Shown: piece after piece, positions 9,134 through 17,687 of the stretch
Layout of the letters: every line of letters starts with the position of its first letter
Numbering within the stretch: position 1 is the stretch's first letter
Source of the DNA: a virus
IMG/VR virus record: IMGVR_UViG_3300008266_000337
Span: 1 to 38,769 of that record
Strand: one strand, 5' to 3'
Length of the DNA stretch: 38,769 bases
Notes under the pieces: model-generated
What the model was told of the DNA's origin: nothing
The model's database searches: none
The model's input: only the letters and a program-made list of their open reading frames with translations
Position numbers and translations under genes: made by a program

Positions 9134-10374
9134 TATACTGTGTAATTATATTTAGACTTTAAATTATTTAAATTAGATTGTAATGCATTTAAAGAACCTA
9201 TTAATTGAACAGATGCTACATTTAATGGTGCTATAGGGGTTCCTGGAGGGGTTGAAACTAAGGTACTACAAACCTCAGCAAACGAGGATAAATTACTGAT
9301 AAGTTGATTCAATAATTTTACTGTTTGATCTCCTAACAATAAAGGTTCTTTAGCACTTTTAGAACCTAAGTAAATATTTTGGGATTGGATAGTTACGATA
9401 TTAGTATCTATATTTACTCCTCCTAAAGAATTTAAGTTAATACTTTTATTTGATGATAATAATAAATGATCATCGGTTGTATTAAATATTAACCTTCCAG
9501 ATGATATAATAACTTGTTTACCTGAGTATTCTTTAGGTGATTCAGGGGGATTTGATTTATATGATGTATAATCTGAACTAGCGGGATTTAATGGTACTTG
9601 TTGAGTAGAGGTTAAATAAATTGATGATTCATCATTATTAATATCCTCTACAGTTGGTATCCATCCTTCTTTAGTTTGAGTACCTTGACCATTTCTTAAA
9701 ATTAAAATAGGATCACCTGCTGAACCTATTGATGACCAATTATTAGAAGTATTAGGTACTGTTGAACCTATTCTTATACTATTTCCCCATCTACCTTCAT
9801 AAATTGTATCTCCTTCAAAAGGTAAGAGGGGATGGATATTAGATTTTTCCTTAAAAGTATTACCTAAAAATATCTCTGTTGATTGGTCTGTTACTCTTCT
9901 AACACTACCTGCTTGGGTTTGAACATAATCTTTTTGTTGAGTTGGAGGTAGAGTATTAGGTTGAGTAGGATAAGCATTGTGATGTGGGTGATTCCAAAGT
10001 GCTACAGTTGTTAAATAATAATTATCATTTGATGTAGTAAATTGACCAATATTTGTATTAGGTAAACTGAATAAAAATACTATTTCATTGACTAAAGGTA
10101 ATGATTTTTGATTTGATAGTAAGGGACGAGCATAAGGTAAAGGTTCATTACTTGAAATAGGATTAGATACAGTTTCATATTCAATAATTCCTAATCCATT
10201 CCACTCACCTAATTCTTTAAATCTAGGATGAGATTCATTTAAAATAATACTTTTTACTCTAACGGGTTGGAAAATATTACCTACTTGTTGAGCAAGAAGA
10301 GAACTAAAAACATCTCCTACAGATGAATTAAAGGCATTATTTAAAGAAACTAATCCTGATTTAGTTATAGGCAT
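9133..10374 (-). CDS. Baseplate central spike protein, gp5/gpV-like
   Basis: A 413-aa protein with the layout of a contractile-tail spike. Residues about 35-110 form an OB-fold-like domain (FQPVRVKSIILNE, LGIIEYETV, LVNEIVFLF). A middle block contains GRWGNSIRIGST and GDPILILRNGQ, which mark the OB/gp5 type core. After residue 290 come beta-repeats (HLLLSSNKSINLNSLGGVNI, IVTIQSQNIYLGS) typical of the spike beta-helix. No lysozyme insert is present, unlike T4 gp5, so cell-wall cleavage during injection must come from elsewhere or not occur. It overlaps both neighbours by one base. Confidence 0.82.
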   Translation of the reverse strand: MPITKSGLVSLNNAFNSSVGDVFSSLLAQQVGNIFQPVRVKSIILNESHPRFKELGEWNGLGIIEYETVSNPISSNEPLPYARPLLSNQKSLPLVNEIVFLFSLPNTNIGQFTTSNDNYYLTTVALWNHPHHNAYPTQPNTLPPTQQKDYVQTQAGSVRRVTDQSTEIFLGNTFKEKSNIHPLLPFEGDTIYEGRWGNSIRIGSTVPNTSNNWSSIGSAGDPILILRNGQGTQTKEGWIPTVEDINNDESSIYLTSTQQVPLNPASSDYTSYKSNPPESPKEYSGKQVIISSGRLIFNTTDDHLLLSSNKSINLNSLGGVNIDTNIVTIQSQNIYLGSKSAKEPLLLGDQTVKLLNQLISNLSSFAEVCSTLVSTPPGTPIAPLNVASVQLIGSLNALQSNLNNLKSKYNYTV

Positions 10375-10712
10375 TATTTTTTCTCTCCAATATTTTTAGC
10401 TAAATCAAATAATTGTGCTTTTTCTTCTTCTGAGAAAGATAAATCATTAGCACCTGTTTGTGATTGTACTTGTAAAGCTCTTTGAACAATTGTAGCCATT
10501 TTAATTAATTGTTCATCATTTTTAACCCCAATTTCCATATACTCCTTAATTAAAGGTACAACCAGAGTCGCATCACCTATATCATTAATAAGTGGTTTTA
10601 ATTCACCTATTAAAGCAGAAATTTGTGATTCCTTTTTCTTTTGGTTCTCGTAAATTTCTTCTAAAATATCGGAAAATTTTTTCTTTTTAAATATTACAGC
10701 ATCTAGACTCAT
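10374..10712 (-). CDS. Unrecognised 112-aa helical protein of the baseplate operon
   Basis: A lysine- and glutamate-rich, probably all-helical protein (KKKFSDILEEIYENQKKKESQI) with no family I can name. It shares one base with the spike gene start, and an AATATTTATAA box lies 10-20 nt before its ATG, so it likely opens the late baseplate transcript. The gene before it encodes the late sigma factor. A role in baseplate or head assembly is possible on position alone. Confidence 0.75.
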   Translation of the reverse strand: MSLDAVIFKKKKFSDILEEIYENQKKKESQISALIGELKPLINDIGDATLVVPLIKEYMEIGVKNDEQLIKMATIVQRALQVQSQTGANDLSFSEEEKAQLFDLAKNIGEKK

Positions 10713-10738
10713 AAAGATTTTGATTATAAATATTTAAA

Positions 10739-11446
10739 TCAAAACTTTGTATATCCATGCTCTAAATAAAATACATAACCTTCTTTAAATATATCGTAAA
10801 GTTGATTTGCTATTTTAGTAATTTTAGGAGTTTTAACATCAATTATTTCACGAATGTAAATGTAAAGTGCTTTTTTATTAAATACATCTAAGTTTTCTCG
10901 TTTACGAAATAATTCTAAAATAGCATCAGCAATTTGAGCATCCTCACCTTTTGGAAATAATTCAAATATATTTTCAGTACAATATTCAGCAAATTCATCT
11001 ATATAATAAGATAATTTTTCAATGGGTTGATCATCTTCAATTTCATAAGAATGATTTTCATCTTCCTCTAATATAGAAACTGGGGCTGTATCTACTCTTT
11101 TTTTATAATTTTTCTGATTAGATAAAATTAAGTAACGTTTAGCAATAGTTCCAAAATAAGAATATGCTTTAGCTCCTTTTGCTGGATTGAATAAATGGAT
11201 TTTAGATAATAAAAATGAAATAACCTCAAATTGTAAATCCTCAATATTATCTACCTCAGTATAATAAAATTTAAAGGTATGGATAATATTTTCAGTTAAT
11301 TTAAAGAAGGCATAATGGATACGTTCATGATAAATTTTATTTTTTTCATCAAACGTAGTAGCATTATTATATAATACAATGGCATCCTCAGTATCTTGAG
11401 TAAAATACTGTACTCCCTTCTTTTTCTTTACTACTACCTCACTCAT
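10739..11446 (-). CDS. Late-transcription RNA polymerase sigma factor, gp55-like
   Basis: A 235-aa protein with a sigma-70 region 2-like core: a charged helix with DLQFEVISFLLSKI, then the diagnostic FNPAKGAKAYSYFGTIAKRYLI segment, which resembles the region 2 helix of gp55-type phage sigmas (NPxKGxxAxSYFxTI). A basic stretch NQKNYKKRV follows. No region 4 is evident, as in T4 gp55. In T4 this small sigma directs host RNA polymerase to late promoters. It overlaps the 91-aa membrane protein by 4 nt and precedes the baseplate genes, so it could control the AATATTTATAA-type late promoters proposed in this window. Family assignment is by motif and context. Confidence 0.75.
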   Translation of the reverse strand: MSEVVVKKKKGVQYFTQDTEDAIVLYNNATTFDEKNKIYHERIHYAFFKLTENIIHTFKFYYTEVDNIEDLQFEVISFLLSKIHLFNPAKGAKAYSYFGTIAKRYLILSNQKNYKKRVDTAPVSILEEDENHSYEIEDDQPIEKLSYYIDEFAEYCTENIFELFPKGEDAQIADAILELFRKRENLDVFNKKALYIYIREIIDVKTPKITKIANQLYDIFKEGYVFYLEHGYTKF

Positions 11447-11718
11447 AAATTTTTAATTCTAAATTGATTTAAAACATCTTGAATCATCTTAATATTTGTA
11501 AAGAAAAATCCTATCTCATCATCACTTTGAAAAGATCCTTTAATATCAATTTCATGAATTTTTTTATCTGACATTTCGATAATATCTGATATTTTGTTAA
11601 GGTAAGTTAAGTAAGAAGCTAAAATGTCTTCTTGTTTTTCGTTTTTTCGTAATAAGTTAAAGGTCGTATATCCTAAGATTACGACCATTATACCTAAAAT
11701 AATTGTTAATATAATCAT
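11443..11718 (-). CDS. Small single-pass membrane protein
   Basis: A 91-aa protein with an N-terminal hydrophobic segment (IILTIILGIMVVILGYTTF) followed by a cytoplasmic or periplasmic coiled-coil-like tail of acidic and basic heptads. It lacks a signal-peptide cleavage site and is probably membrane-anchored by its N-terminus. It overlaps the HD hydrolase stop and the sigma factor start by 4 nt each. No family is recognised. Confidence 0.75.
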   Translation of the reverse strand: MIILTIILGIMVVILGYTTFNLLRKNEKQEDILASYLTYLNKISDIIEMSDKKIHEIDIKGSFQSDDEIGFFFTNIKMIQDVLNQFRIKNL

Positions 11719-12503
11719 AAATTGTCTAACATGTTTTTAAGCCCCTCACTTTTCAAACTACCTAAAGCTTTAGCTTTTTTATCTGAAGTGACTGGAGCTG
11801 ATTTTTTATTAGTTTCCAATATAAATGATTTCTTTTGATTATCCACGTTACCCTGTAATTTAGGTAACCATTCTCTTTCAAATTCAATCCTAGCAGCCAT
11901 TAAATCCGCCTGATGTACAATAAAAGGTAATGATGTCCGAGGTTTTTGTTCTGGGAGGTAAGTCATTAAATACTTTTTATTTGCCTCATCATATAAACCA
12001 TCATGGGTTTGAATAGTAATCATTTCATTAAATGTATATTGAATACCATGAGACTGGAGTAAAAATAAACCACGGTCAGGAACAGAGGCAAATGCAACTT
12101 TAGTATTAAACATATAATCCTCTCCTAATTTTTCACGTCTCCAATTGTCAGTCTGGGGGATATATGAATCATTTTCTTCATCACCCATTTTACCCAGGTC
12201 ATGATTTAAAGCGGAAAATACAAGTTCTTCTTTAGTATAAGTAGTAGTATCACAACCCATTTGAGCCCATAATTCATGAAGATGAAGAGCACAAGTAATT
12301 ACTCTATTTACATGCTCTACATATCCTCCAGGAAATGCATTATGATATTCTTTTTTATGAGCAGCAGGCATCAACATTAGACGCTCACTATATCTTTCAT
12401 AAAATTCAATTAATTTAGTTTTACGAGGTTCAGAAATATGATCTTCAATAAAACCCATTAAACGTAACCAATTTTTAGAAATTTGTTCGGCAGTAAGATT
12501 CAT
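11715..12503 (-). CDS. HD-domain phosphohydrolase
   Basis: A 262-aa metal-dependent phosphohydrolase of the HD superfamily. It carries the expected ligands: a first histidine in HNAFPGGYVEH (residues 54-64), the HD doublet in NHDLGKMG (101-102), and later histidines (QSHGIQYT and IQTHDGLY) with an aspartate in HQADLMA. HD enzymes of this kind cleave nucleotides or cyclic nucleotides; the substrate cannot be told from sequence. Phage HD proteins may remodel nucleotide pools or counter nucleotide-signalling defences, which is inference here. The last 40 residues are lysine-rich and probably disordered. It overlaps the small membrane protein by 4 nt. Confidence 0.82.
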   Translation of the reverse strand: MNLTAEQISKNWLRLMGFIEDHISEPRKTKLIEFYERYSERLMLMPAAHKKEYHNAFPGGYVEHVNRVITCALHLHELWAQMGCDTTTYTKEELVFSALNHDLGKMGDEENDSYIPQTDNWRREKLGEDYMFNTKVAFASVPDRGLFLLQSHGIQYTFNEMITIQTHDGLYDEANKKYLMTYLPEQKPRTSLPFIVHQADLMAARIEFEREWLPKLQGNVDNQKKSFILETNKKSAPVTSDKKAKALGSLKSEGLKNMLDNL

Positions 12504-12506
12504 ATA

Positions 12507-12704
12507 TTAATATGGATTAATTTCGTTTGGACTTATTGGTTCTTGGTCAACAAACATTTTTGTTTCGGAAACCAATTCCCTCATTTCTTGTAAATTTTCC
12601 TCAAATTGGTCTCTAGTACCTTGACGTTGGAGGATTAGGTACATCTTCTCGATATTACCCTCTATTTTCTCCAACCTTCTTGTTATTATGTCTCTGTTTT
12701 TCAT
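12507..12704 (-). CDS. Small coiled-coil protein
   Basis: A 65-aa protein beginning at the ATG that reads MKNRDIITRRLEKIEGNI. An in-frame TTG at 12758 would add 18 residues, but the ATG starts a compact coiled-coil-like domain and is preferred. Heptads run over the central 45 residues and the end is acidic (VDQEPISPNEI). It sits 3 nt upstream of the HD gene. No function is recognised. Confidence 0.65.
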   Translation of the reverse strand: MKNRDIITRRLEKIEGNIEKMYLILQRQGTRDQFEENLQEMRELVSETKMFVDQEPISPNEINPY

Positions 12705-12765
12705 ATGTTTCTTTAAACCCCGTAATTGGAATATAATACTTAAAACATTACACTCCAAGTTTAGG

Positions 12766-13191
12766 TTAAAGAGTTTTTGTAAAATCTAATATTTTTTTGA
12801 TAAATGCACATTTTTCATATTCTTCATATTCCTGGAAGAATAAAATTGATTGTTCTAGTGCTTTTAATAATTGTTTATCTATATTTAAACTTATAGAGTC
12901 TTGATGCATTTTATCTGTAATATCAATCTTAGAAAGATAATAATAAGCTCTTTCATAGGAAACCCTATCACCCATTCCTTTTAAATTCTCTATATCTATT
13001 TCAGGATTAATTTTATCAAAAAATCCAACAATTTGAGAGGTAAATATATGATTATTTTGAATTAATTTTTTAAACATTCCTATCCAGTAAATAGGAGTAT
13101 TTTTAATATCAATAAACATAACATCCTCTTCCGATTTTTGTTCAGAACCAGATTCAAATAAATCGAATATTTTATTTATATTCACGGACAT
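12766..13191 (-). CDS. Unrecognised 141-aa protein
   Basis: The start is set at the ATG of MSVNINKIFDL because an ATG 15 nt upstream (MAPIF) lies within a 9-bp perfect hairpin that probably represents a structured leader. The chain is acidic, with a DVMFIDIKNTPIYW segment and a helical C-terminal half (LLKALEQSILFFQEYEEYEK). I see no conserved motif that names it. The next gene downstream is the small coiled-coil protein and both precede the HD hydrolase. Confidence 0.7.
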   Translation of the reverse strand: MSVNINKIFDLFESGSEQKSEEDVMFIDIKNTPIYWIGMFKKLIQNNHIFTSQIVGFFDKINPEIDIENLKGMGDRVSYERAYYYLSKIDITDKMHQDSISLNIDKQLLKALEQSILFFQEYEEYEKCAFIKKILDFTKTL

Positions 13192-13194
13192 AAA

Positions 13195-13228
13195 TATAGG
13201 CGCCATACACTTTTATATAGCGCCTATA
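13195..13228 (-). terminator. 9-bp perfect hairpin before the 141-aa gene
   Basis: The arms TATAGGCGC and GCGCCTATA pair over 9 bp around a 16-nt loop that holds an ATG. Past the 3' arm the minus strand reads TTTATG, so the T-tract is weak. It could terminate the lysis-region transcript, or sequester the first ATG and so select the second start at 13191. Confidence 0.5.
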
Positions 13229-13265
13229 ATGCATTATTTTATAATTTTCACCGATTGTGGTGATA

Positions 13266-13643
13266 TCAACCAATAACGTCGTCTAAATGGTCAGGAATAC
13301 CGTCTCCATCTACATCGGCTATTTCTTTATAACCAAAAGCCTCCATAAATTTAGCTACTCTTTCTTTTAGATCTCCATCAGTATCTTCAAACCAATCTTC
13401 TTTAAGTTGGTCATGATCTAAAATAGTAGTTAATGCTTTATACATTTTTTCAACATCATCAACCAAATAGATATCTGGTGTATGAAAGTCTAAACTAAAG
13501 GCATAATCATCGATTTGTGGTATTTTCATTAAATCATCTGTTGTACCTATTTTCTTTTCAGATGGAACATCTTTTCCAAACTTATGAAAATATTCTCCAA
13601 CGTAGATATATCCTTGTCCTGGTTTTAATTGAAACTCACTCAT
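13266..13643 (-). CDS. GIY-YIG/T5orf172-like protein with calcium-type motif
   Basis: A 125-aa acidic protein. The N-terminal half looks like a divergent T5orf172/MUG113 relative of the GIY-YIG nuclease fold: GYIYVGEY, then KKIGTTDDLMK, then DVEKMYKALTTIL and EDWFE, which line up with the usual Y-Y, KIG-T-D, E-LH and EWF positions, although the key Arg and His are not clear. The C-terminus ADVDGDGIPDHLDD matches a thrombospondin-3/EF-type calcium-binding loop. Its stop is 60 nt before the hairpin, and its start overlaps the endolysin stop by one base, placing it in the lysis operon. Confidence 0.6.
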   Translation of the reverse strand: MSEFQLKPGQGYIYVGEYFHKFGKDVPSEKKIGTTDDLMKIPQIDDYAFSLDFHTPDIYLVDDVEKMYKALTTILDHDQLKEDWFEDTDGDLKERVAKFMEAFGYKEIADVDGDGIPDHLDDVIG

Positions 13644-14473
13644 TACTTTAATAAATTATAATACTCGTTAAAATGTTTAATACGATCAGGCAAACCAATT
13701 GTTCCACCATTTACTCTTTTTGTAACAGCAGTTACAGTTCCTTGGTCAGCTCCTTTATCACATATTAACCAAAGTTTATTTTTGTCAAAAAACCAAGCAG
13801 CAGACATTAAAGGATATTTAGTAGCAACTAAATCAGGATTACCTAAAATATCTTCAGGAACAAACTTATCAAAAGCTGAATAGTTATCTTTACCAGTTAA
13901 TTGGATATAACCACGTCCTCTAAACTTATATCCTTCTTGAGTAGGTTCAGCACCATTCCCCATTCTACCTCCGTAAACACGAGAGGCAATAGCAATAGGT
14001 TTACGAGCATATTGTTCGGCTAAAGCTAAAGTAGGGAAATATTTTTTAAATATACCCATTAAACCTTTAGAAGAATAATTCAAATTTTCTGAAGTTGCTC
14101 TCCAACCTCCTGATTCATGACCACATTGAGCTAAGAAATGAGCTAATCTCATAGGATTAGTAATATTAAATTTAGCAGCAGTATCAGGGATCTGAGATAA
14201 TACAGAATCAGGAATATGTCCTTTTAATTTATCTAATTTAAAAGAACTAGGAGGAACTACTATAGCTGGAGCAACAGGTGCCGCAGGAGTAGAACCCATA
14301 ATTTTATCCCAAGTAGTAGGACCAACAATACCATCTGCTGTTAAACCATGTTTTGCTTGAAAAGCCTTTACAGCTTCTTCAGTCTTAGGACCAAAGTTAC
14401 CTACAGGATCAACCCCCAGTTTAACTTGAAGTTGTTTAACCTGTTCGTTATTATCACCTTTTTTTAGTAACAT
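13643..14473 (-). CDS. Endolysin: peptidoglycan-binding domain plus GH19 lysozyme
   Basis: A 276-aa cell-wall hydrolase. Residues 1-60 are a PG_binding_1 domain (LKKGDNNEQVKQLQVKLGV, NFGPKTEEAVKAFQ, GLTADGIVGPTTW). A short Ala/Pro linker follows (61-78). Residues 85-276 are a glycoside hydrolase family 19 (chitinase/lysozyme) domain, with the catalytic Glu in AQCGHESGGW (E120), a second Glu at 129, RVYGGRMGNG and YKFRGRGYIQLTGKDNY. It cleaves glycan strands of host peptidoglycan at the end of infection. No signal peptide, so export needs a holin; a two-TM holin-like gene is encoded just upstream, with a 2-nt gap. Confidence 0.93.
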   Translation of the reverse strand: MLLKKGDNNEQVKQLQVKLGVDPVGNFGPKTEEAVKAFQAKHGLTADGIVGPTTWDKIMGSTPAAPVAPAIVVPPSSFKLDKLKGHIPDSVLSQIPDTAAKFNITNPMRLAHFLAQCGHESGGWRATSENLNYSSKGLMGIFKKYFPTLALAEQYARKPIAIASRVYGGRMGNGAEPTQEGYKFRGRGYIQLTGKDNYSAFDKFVPEDILGNPDLVATKYPLMSAAWFFDKNKLWLICDKGADQGTVTAVTKRVNGGTIGLPDRIKHFNEYYNLLK

Positions 14474-14475
14474 AA

Positions 14476-14754
14476 TTATCCTTCTTCTTCAGTTGGTGTT
14501 TTATCTTTATCTTCCTCGTGTTTGTCTTTTTTGTTCATAAATTTATCTAAAGATGCTATACCAAAACATCCTAAGATAATTACCATAAATCCATCGAAGA
14601 TAAATTCGTTAATTACTAAAGCAGTTCCCATGTAACCAGTTACTAGGTCAACCATAAGTGCTAATACTAAACACAAAAAAGCGATAAAACCTACTACGGA
14701 TTTTTCGTTAATTGTGTTGTTGTCGTCAAATAAATTTTTAAAAAATTGTTTCAT
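14476..14754 (-). CDS. Holin-like small membrane protein
   Basis: A 92-aa protein with a charged N-terminus, two predicted membrane helices (VVGFIAFLCLVLALMVDLV and FDGFMVIILGCFGIASL) and a strongly charged C-terminal tail (KKDKHEEDKDKTPTEEEG). This is the class II holin layout, forming lesions that release the endolysin encoded immediately downstream. The call rests on topology and on the neighbouring endolysin; no holin family motif is visible. Confidence 0.7.
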   Translation of the reverse strand: MKQFFKNLFDDNNTINEKSVVGFIAFLCLVLALMVDLVTGYMGTALVINEFIFDGFMVIILGCFGIASLDKFMNKKDKHEEDKDKTPTEEEG

Positions 14755-14755
14755 A

Positions 14756-15202
14756 TCAAAATTGTTTAGTTGTGTTTTTCAAAGCTTCTTGCAACGCTTT
14801 CGAAAACGCCTTACGGTTTAACGGAACCTCATTATTTTCTACGTTTAAAAACATAGCAAAAATAAATGTTCTTCTTTCGCCAACTCCATTAAAACAACCT
14901 GATCCTATACAAACTGTGGTCTTGACAATATAATCTTTTCTTAACCATTGTAATCCTGCGATATTAAGTAACTGTTGAGGAGAATAAATACTATCTATTG
15001 ATACTTCAACATCAAATCCCTCTCCAGAATCAATAGGTGTATACCCTTTTTCAATTAATAATTCTTCTACTGTTTCTTTAACCCCAAATAAAGGGTCTCT
15101 ACCATCAATTTGTTGAATTTGGGTAGAATTATGTACATGAACCTTTACAAAAGTGGGGGAAGGTTGTAGTGCAAACAATATTGAAGTAAAAACACTTAAC
15201 AT
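14756..15202 (-). CDS. Secreted protein of unknown function
   Basis: A 148-aa protein with a short hydrophobic N-terminus (MLSVFTSILFAL) consistent with a signal peptide, followed by a compact alpha/beta domain (FGVKETVEELLIEKGYTPI, FDVEVSIDSIY, RRTFIFAMFLNV). Two cysteines at CIGSGC are close. It somewhat resembles small periplasmic domains of the DUF4136/CsgG type but I cannot assign it. It begins the lysis operon 1 nt before the holin-like gene. The AATATTTATAA box lies about 5 nt before its ATG, making it a likely late-transcript start. Confidence 0.7.
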   Translation of the reverse strand: MLSVFTSILFALQPSPTFVKVHVHNSTQIQQIDGRDPLFGVKETVEELLIEKGYTPIDSGEGFDVEVSIDSIYSPQQLLNIAGLQWLRKDYIVKTTVCIGSGCFNGVGERRTFIFAMFLNVENNEVPLNRKAFSKALQEALKNTTKQF

Positions 15203-15216
15203 TTGTTATAAATATA

Positions 15217-16290
15217 TTAATTTCTATAACCTGTGCGAAATAGATAATAATTTGAATTTCCTTTATTTGTGAGTCCTGATAAAGTAATAGATTGAGTTCC
15301 TGAATAAGTTGATTTGGGATTAGATGATGATATACTAATAGTATTCCATTCTATAGGTGTAAATATTCTATAATTAGGTACTCCTATCTTCCAACTTACC
15401 CCTATTATTTTAGCATATATTAAATATACATCTGTAATAGTTAAAGTATTATCATTATTAACATCCATTCTATAATAATCTCTGGCATTAAAGGATTGTT
15501 GTAATACTTTTTGATTAAATGATTGAGCATCACTTATTGATGGATTAGATATAGTTAAAGTATTAATTTGAAGTTGAAAATCATAAGTTGTAGCATCTTT
15601 AGTAGATGAAATAGTGTATTTACCGCTTGCATCTGTATTAATAGTACTCTCTAAATTATAGGTAGATGCTGATTTTAATTTAGAATAAAATTTAACAGGT
15701 ATATTTTGTATTCCTACCCCCTCAGAATTATAAATAAATCCAGTATAAGAAAAAGGATCTGTAGCACCAACAATTCTAGTTTTAAAGTCAAAAGTATTAC
15801 CATAAGGGTATGTTCCACAAATTACAGGTGAACCAGAATATTGCATTACAAATCTCATATAAACTTCTCCATTATAAACAGAGGTAGGAACAGTAAATGT
15901 AGCTGTGATTGTTTTGGTTCCTGTCCAAGCATAATTTGAACTGTGAACCAATTCCCCAGCATCTGTTAATACCCCATTTCCATTAAAATCAATCCATAAT
16001 TTAAAATATTCCATATAATTACCATTAGTAACTCCTGTATATGAAATAGAGATTGATTGACCTGCTCTAATTCTAGGAACAGTATCTTTTGTATAAGTGT
16101 AGTCATAATAACCAGCAGGACTACCTCCACTTGAAGAAGAAAACCCTGTTGAACCTTGAAATGATTTCCCATTTATAGTCACATTAGAAACATATTCACA
16201 ACAAAAGCTAGTAGGTCTACTAGCACATAAAGGAGATTGACTATAAAGATTTATATTAAATAAAAATAATATAATTATTATCCACCTCAT
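15217..16290 (-). CDS. Secreted GEVED-domain protein with dockerin-like module
   Basis: A 357-aa exported protein with a signal peptide (WIIIILFLFNINLYSQS, residues 1-18). Residues 35-175 look like the GEVED domain common in Bacteroidota secreted proteins (FKLWIDFNGNGVLTDAGELV). Residues 180-245 resemble a carboxypeptidase-regulatory-like beta domain. Residues 250-297 are dockerin-like: ISDAQSFNQKVL, then a calcium-loop YRMDVNNDNTLTITDVYLIYAKI. Its module order and the segment after the dockerin match the 629-aa protein of the same block, but this protein lacks the C-terminal sorting domain. It overlaps the 464-aa gene by 4 nt. How it is held at the surface is unknown; it could bind a cohesin of the partner protein. 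Confidence 0.8.
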   Translation of the reverse strand: MRWIIIILFLFNINLYSQSPLCASRPTSFCCEYVSNVTINGKSFQGSTGFSSSSGGSPAGYYDYTYTKDTVPRIRAGQSISISYTGVTNGNYMEYFKLWIDFNGNGVLTDAGELVHSSNYAWTGTKTITATFTVPTSVYNGEVYMRFVMQYSGSPVICGTYPYGNTFDFKTRIVGATDPFSYTGFIYNSEGVGIQNIPVKFYSKLKSASTYNLESTINTDASGKYTISSTKDATTYDFQLQINTLTISNPSISDAQSFNQKVLQQSFNARDYYRMDVNNDNTLTITDVYLIYAKIIGVSWKIGVPNYRIFTPIEWNTISISSSNPKSTYSGTQSITLSGLTNKGNSNYYLFRTGYRN

Positions 16291-17687
16291 AATCTTAATT
16301 TAGCTCCCATTAATATTTGATAATTTAAAACATCTTGTCCCGCTATATAAGTACCACCAGCTGTCAACCCCATTCCAAAAGTCTTAGTAATTTTATAATT
16401 AAGATTTAAAAAAGGAATAACAATTGGTTTAGATTCAAATAAAGATTCTGTATAAAATTTAGAATATGGAGAATAAATACCTGCAGCAATAATTGTAGCA
16501 TCTATAGCTTTAGTTAATTTACCTTTATACATAAAACCAGCAATTGCTATAGTTGAAATTAATTCTTCACCATATAATTGCCCATAAGTTCCTGCTACTC
16601 CATATAAAGCAGTAAATTTCTTAATTGAATTTACACGTACAAATAGAGCATTTCCAGTAGTAGATTTAGGTAAAATTCCCAATCCCCCAGATACTATATT
16701 AATATGTTTATGTCCTACTTTATTAGTACCAATCCAAGATTTAATACCTGAAATGTTTCCAATTTTGGCATTAAACATAAAATCAGCAGATAAACCTAAT
16801 GATGCTGTTCCATCACCTTTTACACGAGTAAAAGACATAGTTGCTCTAGCATCTTGAGCTCCATCTGCTCTAGTTTGAATACCTACAATATCTCCAGTAA
16901 GTAAAATTGCTGGTTTTTGGGTTTCTGTTTTAGCTTTAGAAGCAGCCTTAGCAGTAGACTGTGATTGAGTCTTTTGAGTTTCAGTCTTTTGTTCTTCTAC
17001 TTTTTGTTCTTCAGGTTGTTTTTCTTCTCCTTTACCATTACCACCACTCCCACTCCCAGAGCTACTCCCAGAATTATTCCCGCCATTGTTTGAACTACTA
17101 TTGCCTCCATTTACTCCTCCTCCTGATGAAGACCCACTTTGATTTTCTGATGAATTTCCTCCAGTTTGTTCTCCTTGTCCCTGGCTTTGGTTATCTGATG
17201 ATCCACTATTGGAACTAGAATTGCTAGAATTAGAATTGTTATTATCATCTTTTTTATTATTTGATTTTACATTTGTCCCGGAAGAAACATTTCCTCCTAC
17301 ATTATTTCCCACACCTCCAGAAACACCACTTGTTATGGAAGATAAATCTAAACTAACTAAACTAGTAATATTACCTATAATATTTGCTACTTGGTTGGTA
17401 GAGGTTGTAGTTGTAGTAGTAGTAAGAACGCCTTGACAAGGAGATATTGTCTTATATTTGTTATAAATATTATTAATCCATGCATCGAACGTACCATCAC
17501 TTAATTGAGCGTATGTAAACGTTTGTATTTGTCCATAATACGAGATTACAATAGGAGCAGACATGTCTGCGACTATATATTTACTTTCGTTAGTACACGG
17601 ATCTATATAACTATAGATAAAGGATTGCCCATATACATCCCCAACATATAAAAATAAAATAAATAATATCTTTTTTAAAATTCCCAT
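16287..17687 (-). CDS. Secreted protein with Ser/Gly/Asn-rich linker and barrel-like C-terminus
   Basis: The start is set at MGILKKILFILFLYVGDVY, which makes a good signal peptide; an ATG 14 codons upstream is in frame but adds a non-signal-like stretch. The protein is 466 aa. Residues about 30-90 are a small beta domain (DPCTNESKYIVADM). Residues about 110-260 are very low complexity (Thr, Ser, Asn, Gly, then Gln/Glu/Lys), probably disordered and flexible. The last 190 residues have alternating hydrophobic strands ending in a terminal LRL, as in outer-membrane barrels. It may be a membrane-anchored surface protein; no family is known to me. Confidence 0.72.
   Translation of the reverse strand: MGILKKILFILFLYVGDVYGQSFIYSYIDPCTNESKYIVADMSAPIVISYYGQIQTFTYAQLSDGTFDAWINNIYNKYKTISPCQGVLTTTTTTTSTNQVANIIGNITSLVSLDLSSITSGVSGGVGNNVGGNVSSGTNVKSNNKKDDNNNSNSSNSSSNSGSSDNQSQGQGEQTGGNSSENQSGSSSGGGVNGGNSSSNNGGNNSGSSSGSGSGGNGKGEEKQPEEQKVEEQKTETQKTQSQSTAKAASKAKTETQKPAILLTGDIVGIQTRADGAQDARATMSFTRVKGDGTASLGLSADFMFNAKIGNISGIKSWIGTNKVGHKHINIVSGGLGILPKSTTGNALFVRVNSIKKFTALYGVAGTYGQLYGEELISTIAIAGFMYKGKLTKAIDATIIAAGIYSPYSKFYTESLFESKPIVIPFLNLNYKITKTFGMGLTAGGTYIAGQDVLNYQILMGAKLRL

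Noticed and set aside
16961-17436. Plus-strand frames opposite the Ser/Gly/Asn-rich linker
   Set aside because: Leucine-rich shadow of a repetitive minus-strand gene.
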